This document shows, one piece after another, positions 8,828 to 16,803 of a stretch of DNA of 39,189 bases. Every line of letters begins with the position of its first letter. The first letter of the stretch is position 1. Source of the DNA: Flavobacteriales bacterium (lineage in GTDB: Bacteria > Bacteroidota > Bacteroidia > Flavobacteriales_G > JALEGO01); assembly GCA_020629755.1 (NCBI GenBank), contig JAHDCS010000018.1:1-39189 (forward strand). Reading direction: 5' to 3'. A program made the position numbers and the translations under genes. The notes beneath the pieces were generated by a model. It was not told where the DNA came from. It was given only the letters and a program-made list of their open reading frames with translations, and ran no database searches.

Positions 8828-8879
8828 CCCTTAATTTTAAGCCTTTTACCAAAAAAAGCTAACATTACAAACAAAAAAC

Positions 8880-8909
8880 TTGTAATCCTCTATAAATTCC
8901 TCAACTTTG
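8880..8909 (+). promoter_or_regulatory. Candidate Bacteroidota -33/-7 promoter for the WecA-like gene
   Basis: TTG at 8880-8882, 19 bases, then CAACTTTG at 8902-8909 (one mismatch to TAnnTTTG). The spacing is the expected one. It lies in the 91-base gap between two operon genes and ends 9 bases before the ATG, so it could give an internal transcript. Confidence 0.45.
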
Positions 8910-8918
8910 CAGTATTAA

Positions 8919-10085
8919 ATGTTTGGTGTTTACCCCATAGAACCCCTTTTATTAGCCTTGTTTACTTCAATGGCTGTAGTAGTTTTGTTTACACAAACCC
9001 TTATTAAAGTATCGCGTCTTAAAAATTTAGTAGATGAGCCAGATGATGAGCGTAAGTTACACAAACTCAGTGTGCCTTCTTTAGGGGGGATTATGATTTT
9101 TGCAGCTTGTGTATTTTCTTTCTTTTTATGGTATCCGCTCGATTTTATTTCAGAAAAAGAGTTTTATGCCTCCATGAAACACATCAAGTACATTGTAGCC
9201 TGTTTATTGATCTTATTTTTTGTAGGTGTGAAAGACGATATTATAGGCACCTCCCCTGAAAAAAAATTATTGGCGCACTTTATGGTAGCTTTTATTTTAG
9301 TGCTTATGGCTGATATTCGCATAAGTGGCATGAAAGGTATTTTTGGCCTCTATGAACTTCCGTATGCCGCTAGTGTTTTTCTTTCTGCTTTCGCGTACAT
9401 TGTTATTGTGAATGCTTTTAATTTGATTGATGGCATAGACGGGTTGGCTGCCGGAGTTGGCTCTATTGCCTCTTTGGCTTTTGGCACCTGGTTTTTCTTA
9501 GCCGAAGACTACGTGATGGCTGTTTTAGCTTTTAGTTTGCTGGGGGCGCTGCTTGGGTTTTTAGTCTTTAATTTTTCTCCTGCTAAAATTTTTATGGGCG
9601 ATTCTGGTTCGCTAACCATTGGACTTATTATTTCAGTGATGTCGATTAATCTGATAGAATACGACGCTTCCTTACTCCCAGAAAGCATGCTGCACATCTC
9701 AAAACCTGTTTTTGTGTTGTCTTGTTTAGCCTACCCATTAATAGATACTTTGCGCGTTTTTTGCCTTCGTATTCTAAAAGGGCGTTCGCCTTTTTCAGCC
9801 GACCGAAACCACATCCACCACAGACTACTCGATATTGGATTAGACCATAAAATGACTTCTATCTTCATTTACTTTTATAGCCTAATTGTTATTTTTCTTT
9901 CGTTGACCATCGATACCGGCTCAGCAAGTTTAAATTTTATCTCTATGCTTTCTTTATCATTTTTAATGCTTCAAGTGCCCTACATGATTAAGAAAAAAAG
10001 AGTCAGTATTGATGCCCAAGGTAAGTTTAAAGTATCTAAACCTATAGATGTTATTAAAAAAAGCAAAGACATTATTTCTAATTAA
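8919..10085 (+). CDS. WecA/MraY-family undecaprenyl-phosphate sugar-1-P transferase
   Basis: A 388-residue polytopic enzyme that would load the first sugar phosphate onto undecaprenyl phosphate, starting a surface glycan. About ten membrane segments are present. Family landmarks: DEPDDERKLHKLSVPSLGGI (cytoplasmic loop), KDDIIG, NAFNLIDGIDGLAAG, FMGDSGSL, and DRNHIHHRLLD. The His-rich last motif and overall length point to the WecA/TagO/WbpL group rather than MraY of peptidoglycan. It lies between two Wzi/RemB-like barrel genes and ends 4 bases before the second. The exact sugar cannot be told. Confidence 0.9.
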   Translation: MFGVYPIEPLLLALFTSMAVVVLFTQTLIKVSRLKNLVDEPDDERKLHKLSVPSLGGIMIFAACVFSFFLWYPLDFISEKEFYASMKHIKYIVACLLILFFVGVKDDIIGTSPEKKLLAHFMVAFILVLMADIRISGMKGIFGLYELPYAASVFLSAFAYIVIVNAFNLIDGIDGLAAGVGSIASLAFGTWFFLAEDYVMAVLAFSLLGALLGFLVFNFSPAKIFMGDSGSLTIGLIISVMSINLIEYDASLLPESMLHISKPVFVLSCLAYPLIDTLRVFCLRILKGRSPFSADRNHIHHRLLDIGLDHKMTSIFIYFYSLIVIFLSLTIDTGSASLNFISMLSLSFLMLQVPYMIKKKRVSIDAQGKFKVSKPIDVIKKSKDIISN

Positions 10086-10089
10086 GTCT

Positions 10090-11496
10090 ATGCGTTTTTG
10101 GATCTTTTTTATATTCTTGTTTGCGTTTAAATCCCACGCTCAAGATATCTTGCCTAATCGTTTTTCTGATTTTTTAAAAGACTCTATCCCTGACTCTTCT
10201 GCCCATAAAAACATCAGTCTTTCTGTGATGGGGCATTCTTACGTTGGTGTTGAAAACAATCAGTTATTCAATCGCTTACATCTTGGCCCAAAACTCAAGT
10301 TCTCTAAAGGGGTGTTTACAGCACAAGGCGCTTATCTGTTTTACCTTGGCGATCCGCGAAACGCTGTTAAATCTTATAATATTCACCAAAATGTGATTTC
10401 TCAAATTGGCCAAAGTAACACCTTAGGTCATTATTTTGTAAATCATCAATTTATAGGGGGGGTACGATTTTCACCTAGTCATCGCTTTTCTGTGGGGATT
10501 CAAAGAGCTAAGTTTTTTATTGGCGAAGGGTATAGAAGCATTATTCATTCTGATGCTATGTCTCCACATGTTTATCTTGACCTTCAAATGAAATTTCATA
10601 AAAACATTTCATACAGCGGATATTTTTCACACTATCGAGAACAAAACCCTTTTGTCTCTAATCCGTTTTCAAATCAAAAGTTCTCTTCAGCTCATTCTTT
10701 AACCTTTACGATTAAAAATGTATTGAAACTAGGCTTTTATGAAACCGTTATGTGGGGCGCAAAAGACACCCTATTAAACCGCGGATTTGACATTCGGTAT
10801 TTAAATCCATTTGTGTTTTACAGACCTGTTGAATATGCCAATGGATCTTCTGATAATTCGCTTCTTGGGTTTAATGGCTCACTATTAATCAAAAAAAAAT
10901 ATACCCTTTACGCACAATTTATGCTAGACGAGTTTTGGTTGCCCGAAATTAAGGCCAGAAACGGATGGTGGGCCAATAAATATGCCCTTCAAGTGGGCGC
11001 AAAAGCAGATTTTAAGATTAACCAAAAACACCCTTTAAGAATTTTAGGTGAATTTAACACCGTAAGACCTTTTACTTATTCGCACCACAGATCTTTAGAA
11101 TCTTATACAAATATGAATGAGCCCATTGCGCATCCTTTAGGCGCTAATTTCAGAGAACTTCTCGGTGTTGCTACATTTAAATTAAATAAAAAACACCTTT
11201 TTGATCTCAAGGGTGTTTTAGCGCTTAGGGGATTGTCAGATTCCGTTAATGTTGGCGAAAATCCTCTGGTAACATACACCACGCGCGCTACAGATTACGG
11301 ACACACGATTCTCCAGGGCAATCTTTCTAAACGCTTGCAACTTAATTTTAGGTACCACTACAAACTTTATGCAAAACTGCCCCTTTGGGCTTTTGTAGAC
11401 TTAGGCTACATTAAACGATCAAATAATGATTCTAGCCCTCTAATTTCTGTGGGGATTTCTTCTTTAAACTTTAATGTCTACAATGACTTTTATTGA
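10090..11496 (+). CDS. RemB-like gliding/surface outer-membrane beta-barrel
   Basis: A 468-residue barrel with signal peptide RFWIFFIFLFAFKSHAQ, starting at ATG 10090; longer in-frame starts lie inside the preceding gene. It shows the RemB pattern I know from gliding Bacteroidota: FFIGEGYRSIIHSDAMSP, RYLNPFVFYRPVEYANGSSDN, YAQFMLDEFW, and PIAHPLGANFRELLG. It is a paralogue of the gene at 7313. RemB is associated with surface movement, and related Wzi binds capsule. The neighbours (gmd, fcl, WecA-like) favour a polysaccharide-linked role. It overlaps tatD by 14 bases. Confidence 0.78.
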   Translation: MRFWIFFIFLFAFKSHAQDILPNRFSDFLKDSIPDSSAHKNISLSVMGHSYVGVENNQLFNRLHLGPKLKFSKGVFTAQGAYLFYLGDPRNAVKSYNIHQNVISQIGQSNTLGHYFVNHQFIGGVRFSPSHRFSVGIQRAKFFIGEGYRSIIHSDAMSPHVYLDLQMKFHKNISYSGYFSHYREQNPFVSNPFSNQKFSSAHSLTFTIKNVLKLGFYETVMWGAKDTLLNRGFDIRYLNPFVFYRPVEYANGSSDNSLLGFNGSLLIKKKYTLYAQFMLDEFWLPEIKARNGWWANKYALQVGAKADFKINQKHPLRILGEFNTVRPFTYSHHRSLESYTNMNEPIAHPLGANFRELLGVATFKLNKKHLFDLKGVLALRGLSDSVNVGENPLVTYTTRATDYGHTILQGNLSKRLQLNFRYHYKLYAKLPLWAFVDLGYIKRSNNDSSPLISVGISSLNFNVYNDFY

Positions 11497-12256
11497 CACG
11501 CATACTCATTTATTCTCTGATAAATTTAAAGAGGATATTGACAAAGTTGTAGATAGAGCCCTTGATGCTGGCATAGAATCTTTCATCCTCCCAAACATTG
11601 ATCTACAAAGCATCCCAAAAATGCATCAGCTTTGTGACGCTTACCCCACGCATATGTTTCCGGCTATGGGGCTTCATCCATGTTATGTCAAAGAAGACTA
11701 TACATCACAACTTCAGATTATTGAAGCTCATTTACGTAAAAAAACTTACCCTTATGTAGCTGTGGGTGAAATTGGAATTGATTTGTATTGGGACACCTCT
11801 ACATTAGCCATACAACAAGATGCTTTTGCGTATCAGGTAGAATTAGCCAAAACATTGCGTTTGCCTATTATTATCCATGTAAGAGATGCTTTTAATGAGG
11901 TTTTTGAGATACTAGATCAAATAAACGACGATAACCTAAAGGGTGTTTTTCATTGTTTTACCGGCACCTTAGATCAGGCTAAAAAGATTCTTTCATATAA
12001 CGGATTTAAACTCGGCATTGGAGGGGTTTTAACCTATAAGAACAGTGCGTTAAAAGAGGTGGTAAAGCACATCGATTTAAGTCATATTATTCTTGAAACT
12101 GACTCCCCTTATTTAGCACCTAAACCCTTCAGGGGAAAACGCAACGAAAGCGCTTATCTGGTTCATGTGGCTGAAACCTTAAGTGAAATCACAAAAAAAA
12201 AGCGCTCTGAAATTTCAAATATTACATCTGAAAATGCGAAAGCGCTTTTTTTCTAA
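11483..12256 (+). CDS. tatD: TatD-family metal-dependent DNase
   Basis: A 257-residue TIM-barrel hydrolase. Metal ligands and family motifs are all present: FIDTHTHLF at the N-terminus, GLHPCYV, GEIGIDLYWD, IIHVRDA, FHCFTGT, and LETDSPYLAP. I chose the ATG at 11483 because homologues begin just before FIDTHTH; an ATG at 11474 is also in frame. It is the last gene of the polysaccharide-containing run and overlaps remB, so it is probably carried along transcriptionally rather than functionally linked. Confidence 0.93.
   Translation: MTFIDTHTHLFSDKFKEDIDKVVDRALDAGIESFILPNIDLQSIPKMHQLCDAYPTHMFPAMGLHPCYVKEDYTSQLQIIEAHLRKKTYPYVAVGEIGIDLYWDTSTLAIQQDAFAYQVELAKTLRLPIIIHVRDAFNEVFEILDQINDDNLKGVFHCFTGTLDQAKKILSYNGFKLGIGGVLTYKNSALKEVVKHIDLSHIILETDSPYLAPKPFRGKRNESAYLVHVAETLSEITKKKRSEISNITSENAKALFF
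12194..12251 (+). terminator. Terminator-like hairpin inside the tatD 3' end
   Basis: 12194-12205 (seven A then GCGCT) pairs perfectly with 12240-12251 (AGCGC then seven T). The 12 bp stem encloses a loop of 34 bases. The T run falls just before the tatD stop, so the element uses coding sequence. The long loop lowers confidence. Confidence 0.4.
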
Positions 12257-12324
12257 CTAAAAACTAAAACATGAATTCTTTGTTTCTGTTCGTGTTTTAT
12301 TTATAGTTAAAATCTTATTCCACA

Positions 12325-12729
12325 TTACCATGATCCATTTCCTGAGGAACCATATAAAGTTTCTTTAAACAAGGCCGTAGCAAAAGCTCCACTGTCTCTA
12401 AAATCTTGCCAATTGTCTTCAACAATATTATATATTAAAGAATTTGTACATGTATAAACATGAAATTCAGTCTGCACTCTCTGGGCATTAAATACTTTAA
12501 ATACGAAATAATTCTCATCAGAATCTATCCATTTATCAGCCTTCAAAACATTTAATCCAGGAGTTTGATCTGTTTGAGCAATTACATCTGAAATCCATGA
12601 AGATCCGTCTTGATAAGTGAAATTTTCATGACAAGGGTCACCTGTTTGCGTTGACTCTTCTGTGCCGCAGCTGTATAAAGAAGATAATGCTGCTAGTGAT
12701 AGAGTATATATGTATGTCTTTATTTTCAT
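12325..12729 (-). CDS. Small lipoprotein, tandem paralogue 1
   Basis: 134 residues with lipoprotein signal ending SLYSC (Cys21). I recognise no named family. It shares its layout with the next gene upstream (12790-13164): a Pro-Cys shortly after the lipid Cys (GDPC here, LVPC there), an aromatic segment with Phe-x-Tyr, a Trp about ten residues later, then AQ, a Phe-Val-Phe strand, and the motif VYTC followed by a loop. The C-terminus here is Gly/Ser-rich (GSSGNGSW). The two genes are 60 bases apart on the same strand. Likely periplasmic or outer membrane. Confidence 0.75.
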   Translation of the reverse strand: MKIKTYIYTLSLAALSSLYSCGTEESTQTGDPCHENFTYQDGSSWISDVIAQTDQTPGLNVLKADKWIDSDENYFVFKVFNAQRVQTEFHVYTCTNSLIYNIVEDNWQDFRDSGAFATALFKETLYGSSGNGSW

Positions 12730-12789
12730 GAGTCTAATTTTATAGTTTTAACGCCTATTCAATAAAAAAGGTTTCAAAAACCAATAAAC

Positions 12790-13164
12790 TTATTTGATCT
12801 GCATAATCTCCAATTCATTATACGCAGCTAAATACCCATTGTTTTTAATCAAGTTAAAGGCATTAAGTGTTAAATTTTCTTCTACGAGCTCCCCATCACA
12901 GGTATATATAGAGAAACGATTTTCTTGAAGCGTAAGGCCCTGGCTAAACACAACAAATAAAATATCTTGTTGATTTGCGATGAATCGTTCATATTTCTGA
13001 ATGTATCTTATCTCTGTATTGTTCTGCGCTAAAATATGAAGCCAAGATGGATGTACATCATAATCAAACGCATCGTCACAAGGCACAAGTCCTTTTTTAT
13101 CACATGATTGCATAAAGATGCAAGCCAAAAAAAACACAACAGGTATAAAATAATTTTTCTTCAT
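12790..13164 (-). CDS. Small lipoprotein, tandem paralogue 2
   Basis: 124 residues with signal FIPVVFFLACIFMQSC (lipid Cys21). It resembles the downstream gene in order of motifs: VPCDDAFDYD, then W, AQ, then ILFVVFSQ, and SIYTCDGELV. Two Cys remain in the mature part in both proteins and could form a disulfide. Function is unknown. It is divergent from the DUF2480 gene; the 46-base gap contains a 7-base inverted repeat (TTACACT/AGTGTAA). Confidence 0.75.
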   Translation of the reverse strand: MKKNYFIPVVFFLACIFMQSCDKKGLVPCDDAFDYDVHPSWLHILAQNNTEIRYIQKYERFIANQQDILFVVFSQGLTLQENRFSIYTCDGELVEENLTLNAFNLIKNNGYLAAYNELEIMQIK

Positions 13165-13166
13165 CT

Positions 13167-13206
13167 TACACTTTTACTAGATTTATGTGAAATATGTTAC
13201 AGTGTA
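13167..13206. promoter_or_regulatory. Inverted repeat in divergent intergenic region
   Basis: TTACACT (13167-13173) and AGTGTAA (13200-13206) are perfect inverted copies with 26 bases between them, lying between the divergent starts at 13164 and 13211. Also present is TAGATTTA, one mismatch from the -7 consensus. Operator function is only a guess. Confidence 0.25.
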
Positions 13207-13210
13207 AACT

Positions 13211-13723
13211 ATGATTGAAAATAAAATTGAAAAAAGCGGCCTCATCACAATTGATTTAGACGATTTTATACTCCCTAAAACAGCCTTCGCTTTTTTTAAT
13301 CTCTCTGATTATTTAGAGCATGACATCATTTTAAAAGAACGTGCCTTTAGGGAGGCCTTAAAACAAACTGACTGGTCAATCTATGAACATAAATATATTA
13401 TTATAACACCTCCACCACAAGCTATTTTACCAAAGTGGACCCCTCTTTTAATCACCTCTCATCTTATGCAAATAAATAATAAAGGTGTTTTTTGGGGGGA
13501 TGAGAATGCTGCCTTAGAGTACTTTATGCAAAAAAATATTCGCGATTTAGATGTCTTAGAATACCATGACAAAAAAGTCATCTTAAAAGGATGTTCAGAT
13601 AAAAGAGTAAGCGATCAGTGTTATATGATACTGATAGAAAAATTATCTAGTGTTGTGTTTTCTCTGATGTATGGAGAGGCTTGTTCTACTGTTCCTTTGT
13701 ATAAGAAAAAAGTCAAGGGTTAA
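13211..13723 (+). CDS. DUF2480 family protein
   Basis: A 170-residue cytoplasmic protein that fits DUF2480, a Bacteroidota family of unknown function. Recognised segments are SGLITIDLDDF near the N-terminus, LKERAFREALKQTDWS, a Pro-Lys-Trp turn in the middle, KKVILKGCSDKRVSDQCY, and the conserved C-terminal MYGEACSTVPLYKKK. Its 3' end overlaps the convergent Omp28-like gene by 11 bases. One GGGGGGAT motif encodes WGDE. Confidence 0.88.
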   Translation: MIENKIEKSGLITIDLDDFILPKTAFAFFNLSDYLEHDIILKERAFREALKQTDWSIYEHKYIIITPPPQAILPKWTPLLITSHLMQINNKGVFWGDENAALEYFMQKNIRDLDVLEYHDKKVILKGCSDKRVSDQCYMILIEKLSSVVFSLMYGEACSTVPLYKKKVKG

Positions 13724-14555
13724 TCTTTACTTTATTTACTTGTACCACTCTTTGAGTGTTTGGATCATAAAAAATAGATAATGCATACATTTTATCAGAA
13801 CGCCACTCTGTATTCAGGCTACCCGTAAATGTGTAGATTGAATCTATATTGGTAATCTCTGCACCCCAAGTACCTGATAATGATTTTCTAAATACATGAT
13901 CATGTCTATAATTTGGGAGGTCTTGTGGCCCATCTTTTTGCCAATCAATTATGGAGTCTTCCATTAAAAACATTTGCATTTTATAGCCGTTGATCGGGGC
14001 TAAGACTTGGCTTAACACTGCTTCTATTTTTACCTCTTGTGTTTGGTCAGAGAAGTAACTTTTTAATTGAATTTGCACCTCAGGTTCTAAAAGGCTATTC
14101 TGGTTATAAGACGGTTCCCAGGCGCCTACCCCTAAAAGTGTTTCTCCGTTATACGCAGTTCTATTCACAAGGCATACTGGATTTAACGTAACGCCAAAAA
14201 AGTCAGCCAATTCTTCTGTGGTTTGCGTAGTGAAATCTGTACTATAGGAGCCGTCAGTATTTTGTTGAGTTTGCGCAAAAAATCCTGCATGATAGGCTAT
14301 CGCACAAGTTTGATCGGGGTAAAGACTCAAAATATCTTGCAATACTATATTGCCTGCCGGACATTGTTGACAGGTATGACCGGTAAATTCTTCAAATAAT
14401 ACAATTTGTTTGTTTTGATCGTAAATACCAACACTAGAGTCTGTAAAAATTTGAGTCGTGATTTGTTCTGTCTCTTCTAGTGGCGTGTCTATTTTATCGC
14501 ATCCCACCAAAAAAAAGAAAATTGGTATCCAAAAATAATGTATTAACGATTTCAT
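13713..14555 (-). CDS. Omp28-related lipoprotein with CxxC
   Basis: 280 residues with lipoprotein signal IFFFLVGC (Cys19). The family segment is IVLFEEFTGHTCQQCPAGN (about 51-69), a thioredoxin-like Cys62-x-x-Cys65 following Phe-Thr-Gly, then AIAYHAGFFAQ. The C-terminal half has beta-rich character (YRHDHVFRKSLSGTWG). It is the third gene of a TlpA-like / DUF6029 / Omp28 operon, with its start abutting the DUF6029 stop. The presence of CxxC in both this protein and the TlpA-like one suggests an envelope redox or cargo-folding role, which is inference. Confidence 0.85.
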   Translation of the reverse strand: MKSLIHYFWIPIFFFLVGCDKIDTPLEETEQITTQIFTDSSVGIYDQNKQIVLFEEFTGHTCQQCPAGNIVLQDILSLYPDQTCAIAYHAGFFAQTQQNTDGSYSTDFTTQTTEELADFFGVTLNPVCLVNRTAYNGETLLGVGAWEPSYNQNSLLEPEVQIQLKSYFSDQTQEVKIEAVLSQVLAPINGYKMQMFLMEDSIIDWQKDGPQDLPNYRHDHVFRKSLSGTWGAEITNIDSIYTFTGSLNTEWRSDKMYALSIFYDPNTQRVVQVNKVKINP

Positions 14556-16178
14556 TTAAAAATTAGAGGTTAAGTTTAATGTAAATCCATTGGCTGCGGG
14601 TACATTTCTACATACTCCTCCTACACAAAAAATACCCGCGCGTTGTCTGCCATACGATAGCGAAATACGATGTGCGTTCTTATTATAGCCGATCGATGAA
14701 AAATAATAATGTGTGCGCTTTGATGGGGCCGGATTAGAATAATTGTATTGATCCATTATGGCAAAAAACCAATGAGGCGACAAGGTGTATTCTACAAGCA
14801 AGGTTACCCAATCTCCTAAATCTTGTTTTGTAAACAGCCCCTGCGCTTCAATACGCAAGGTGTGTTTGGGTTTTAATTTAATGCTTAAATCATTTACCCA
14901 CACCCAAGATTTAACAAGCCCGTAACCACTTTTACCCTCTAGTACATCTTTTTGATATGCTAAATTAGCTAGAGTGAAAATTCCTTTAACCTTTTTTGAA
15001 AATTTCTTACTTACCTCTAAATGAATGTCTCTAAAATAGAGCTCTCCCGTTCCAAAAAGATCAGCCTGATAACCCAATCGATCTGTGTTTTGATCATTTA
15101 ACAGCATCGTGTCTAAGCCATAATATTGAGAGGCATTTAACAAGATCTTTGTGCCATATTTACCCCCTAAAGTGCTTGCTTTTTTGAATTTATAACTCAA
15201 TTCAAATTGCCCGCCAATCTCGCCATTTAATTGGGTGGCATACGGGTAAAGAGTCGCTAATAAATTATAGGTGTGCTGCCTTGTAAAAGAGGGCGAAAAA
15301 TTAATCATTACATCGGTAAGAAGCGCTTCTCTCTCAGAGCGAAAGCTCATATTATCAATCCGTTTTACATCTGCAGAAAAACCAAACCCTTTGGTAAAAT
15401 AACTAAACTGAGAGATAAACCCTGTTCCGTTTTTATAAATAAAGTTATTCTGAGCAGATGGATCATTTATTTTATACGCCCACTCATTGAAAAAACGAAA
15501 CTTTGAGCCTGCAATAGTGGCCCGAAAACTAGAAGCAGCTACATTTTCAGGCAGGTTGTATACCGAGCTATTATCAGACTGAAACTTACTAATAAAACTA
15601 CCCCCTAATGAAATTCGTGTTTTTAATGAGTCAAAACTTTCGTTAAGGCTCCATTCTAGATCAAGCCCTCGCACAGTGCCAGCGCTTTTATCAAAATATT
15701 TTCTTTGTTTGCCAATCATCGCTGTGAGCGACACCCCTTTAATGTGTCTTGACTTAATCATCGCGCCATCCATGGCATTGTCATAACCTAATCCTCTTTC
15801 TTCGTAGGCTCTAAAGAGTATTCCGCTGCCAAATTGGCCATAAAAATTCCCTAAATTCACATCCAACTCTTCGGTGTGTATTCCGGCATAGAGATACGGC
15901 ACTCCTGCCCCATCAAAACCCTGAGGGAAGCCCTGAAGTACGGGTAAATAGGCTTCATATCTAAGACCAGCCACCAAAATTCCTCTTTTGTAATTCAGAT
16001 TCACAAAGCTATTAGAGGCTATTTTTTCATTTGGCACTGTGGCTGAAATAACAGAATCTTGCGCATAATACTGTGCATCAATACCAATATTGCCATGCAA
16101 AGACCCTAAATCGATCGCTTGTTGAGAAAAAAGAGTGAGGACAGAACAAAACATCCCCCCAAAAAAACATATACGCAT
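14556..16178 (-). CDS. DUF6029-type outer-membrane beta-barrel
   Basis: 540 residues, signal peptide CFFGGMFCSVLTLFSQ, then many amphipathic strands ending in an aromatic (TLNLTSNF), as expected for an outer-membrane barrel. The N-terminal part (LHGNIGIDAQYYAQDS, NLGNFYGQFGSGILFRAYEERGLG, AMDGA) matches what I know as DUF6029 in Bacteroidota. It lies 3 bases after the TlpA-like gene and abuts the Omp28 gene, a recurring trio. The signal's FFGGMF is encoded through a GGGGGGAT motif. Confidence 0.8.
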   Translation of the reverse strand: MRICFFGGMFCSVLTLFSQQAIDLGSLHGNIGIDAQYYAQDSVISATVPNEKIASNSFVNLNYKRGILVAGLRYEAYLPVLQGFPQGFDGAGVPYLYAGIHTEELDVNLGNFYGQFGSGILFRAYEERGLGYDNAMDGAMIKSRHIKGVSLTAMIGKQRKYFDKSAGTVRGLDLEWSLNESFDSLKTRISLGGSFISKFQSDNSSVYNLPENVAASSFRATIAGSKFRFFNEWAYKINDPSAQNNFIYKNGTGFISQFSYFTKGFGFSADVKRIDNMSFRSEREALLTDVMINFSPSFTRQHTYNLLATLYPYATQLNGEIGGQFELSYKFKKASTLGGKYGTKILLNASQYYGLDTMLLNDQNTDRLGYQADLFGTGELYFRDIHLEVSKKFSKKVKGIFTLANLAYQKDVLEGKSGYGLVKSWVWVNDLSIKLKPKHTLRIEAQGLFTKQDLGDWVTLLVEYTLSPHWFFAIMDQYNYSNPAPSKRTHYYFSSIGYNKNAHRISLSYGRQRAGIFCVGGVCRNVPAANGFTLNLTSNF

Positions 16179-16181
16179 AGG

Positions 16182-16673
16182 CTATTTGCCTGCTAATTTA
16201 AGTAATTGCTCGTATAATTCATCTTCATCGCCCGGAGAATATCCGACATGTTGCCACACAATTTTTCTGTTTTCGTCTAATAAAAACGTATGCGGCGATG
16301 TTACCACATTCATAGCGCGTCTGAAATCCGAATTTACATCGCTTAACACATCAAAAGGCCAATCTGACGTGGCTACAAAAGGAGCCAATTTTTGAATATT
16401 TCTAGAATCATCGATCGAAACCGCATATAATTTTACACCTGTTTCTTCTTGCCAATCTTCATATAGTTCACTAATGGTATTGAGTTCTCTCACACATGGC
16501 TTGCACCAGGTAGCCCAAAAGCTAATCACAATAGGCTGGCCATTATTTTCGATAGCATTTGTGTTAAAGGTTTTTGACTCTAAAGTATGAATGTCAATTT
16601 TAGGAAAGGTGTTTTCTTGTGCCATGCAAGCAACAGAAATAAAAAGGGCTGAAAGAAATAAATAATGCTTCAT
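16182..16673 (-). CDS. TlpA-like periplasmic thioredoxin
   Basis: 163 residues from the ATG at 16673; upstream in-frame codons would put 30 extra residues before the signal. Signal peptide HYLFLSALFISVACMAQ, then a TlpA/ResA fold: VISFWATWCKPCVREL with the redox pair Cys57-Cys60, VKLYAVSIDDS, and a late cis-Pro region TSPHTFLLDENRKIVW. It probably reduces or transfers disulfides in the periplasm, and is the first gene of the operon with DUF6029 and the CxxC Omp28 protein. Confidence 0.9.
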   Translation of the reverse strand: MKHYLFLSALFISVACMAQENTFPKIDIHTLESKTFNTNAIENNGQPIVISFWATWCKPCVRELNTISELYEDWQEETGVKLYAVSIDDSRNIQKLAPFVATSDWPFDVLSDVNSDFRRAMNVVTSPHTFLLDENRKIVWQHVGYSPGDEDELYEQLLKLAGK

Positions 16674-16701
16674 TATGTTTAAGTATGTACAAAAAGTATT
16701 C

Positions 16702-16709
16702 CAAAGATA
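16702..16709 (-). promoter_or_regulatory. Candidate -7 box for the tlpA-like operon
   Basis: On the minus strand TATCTTTG, an exact TAnnTTTG match, 28 bases before the ATG. No clear -33 TTG. Confidence 0.4.
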
Positions 16710-16803
16710 GTATTTGAAATTAAATTTGTTAAAAAAAGAAAATATCTCAACAATAACTTGCATTTGCAGGTAAAAAAAAGTACTTTTTTATAAATTGTTT
16801 GGT

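Noticed and set aside
10456-10462. Run of seven G in the remB-like gene
   Set aside because: It is followed by TAC, not AT, so it is not counted as a copy of the octamer; kept as the single exception.
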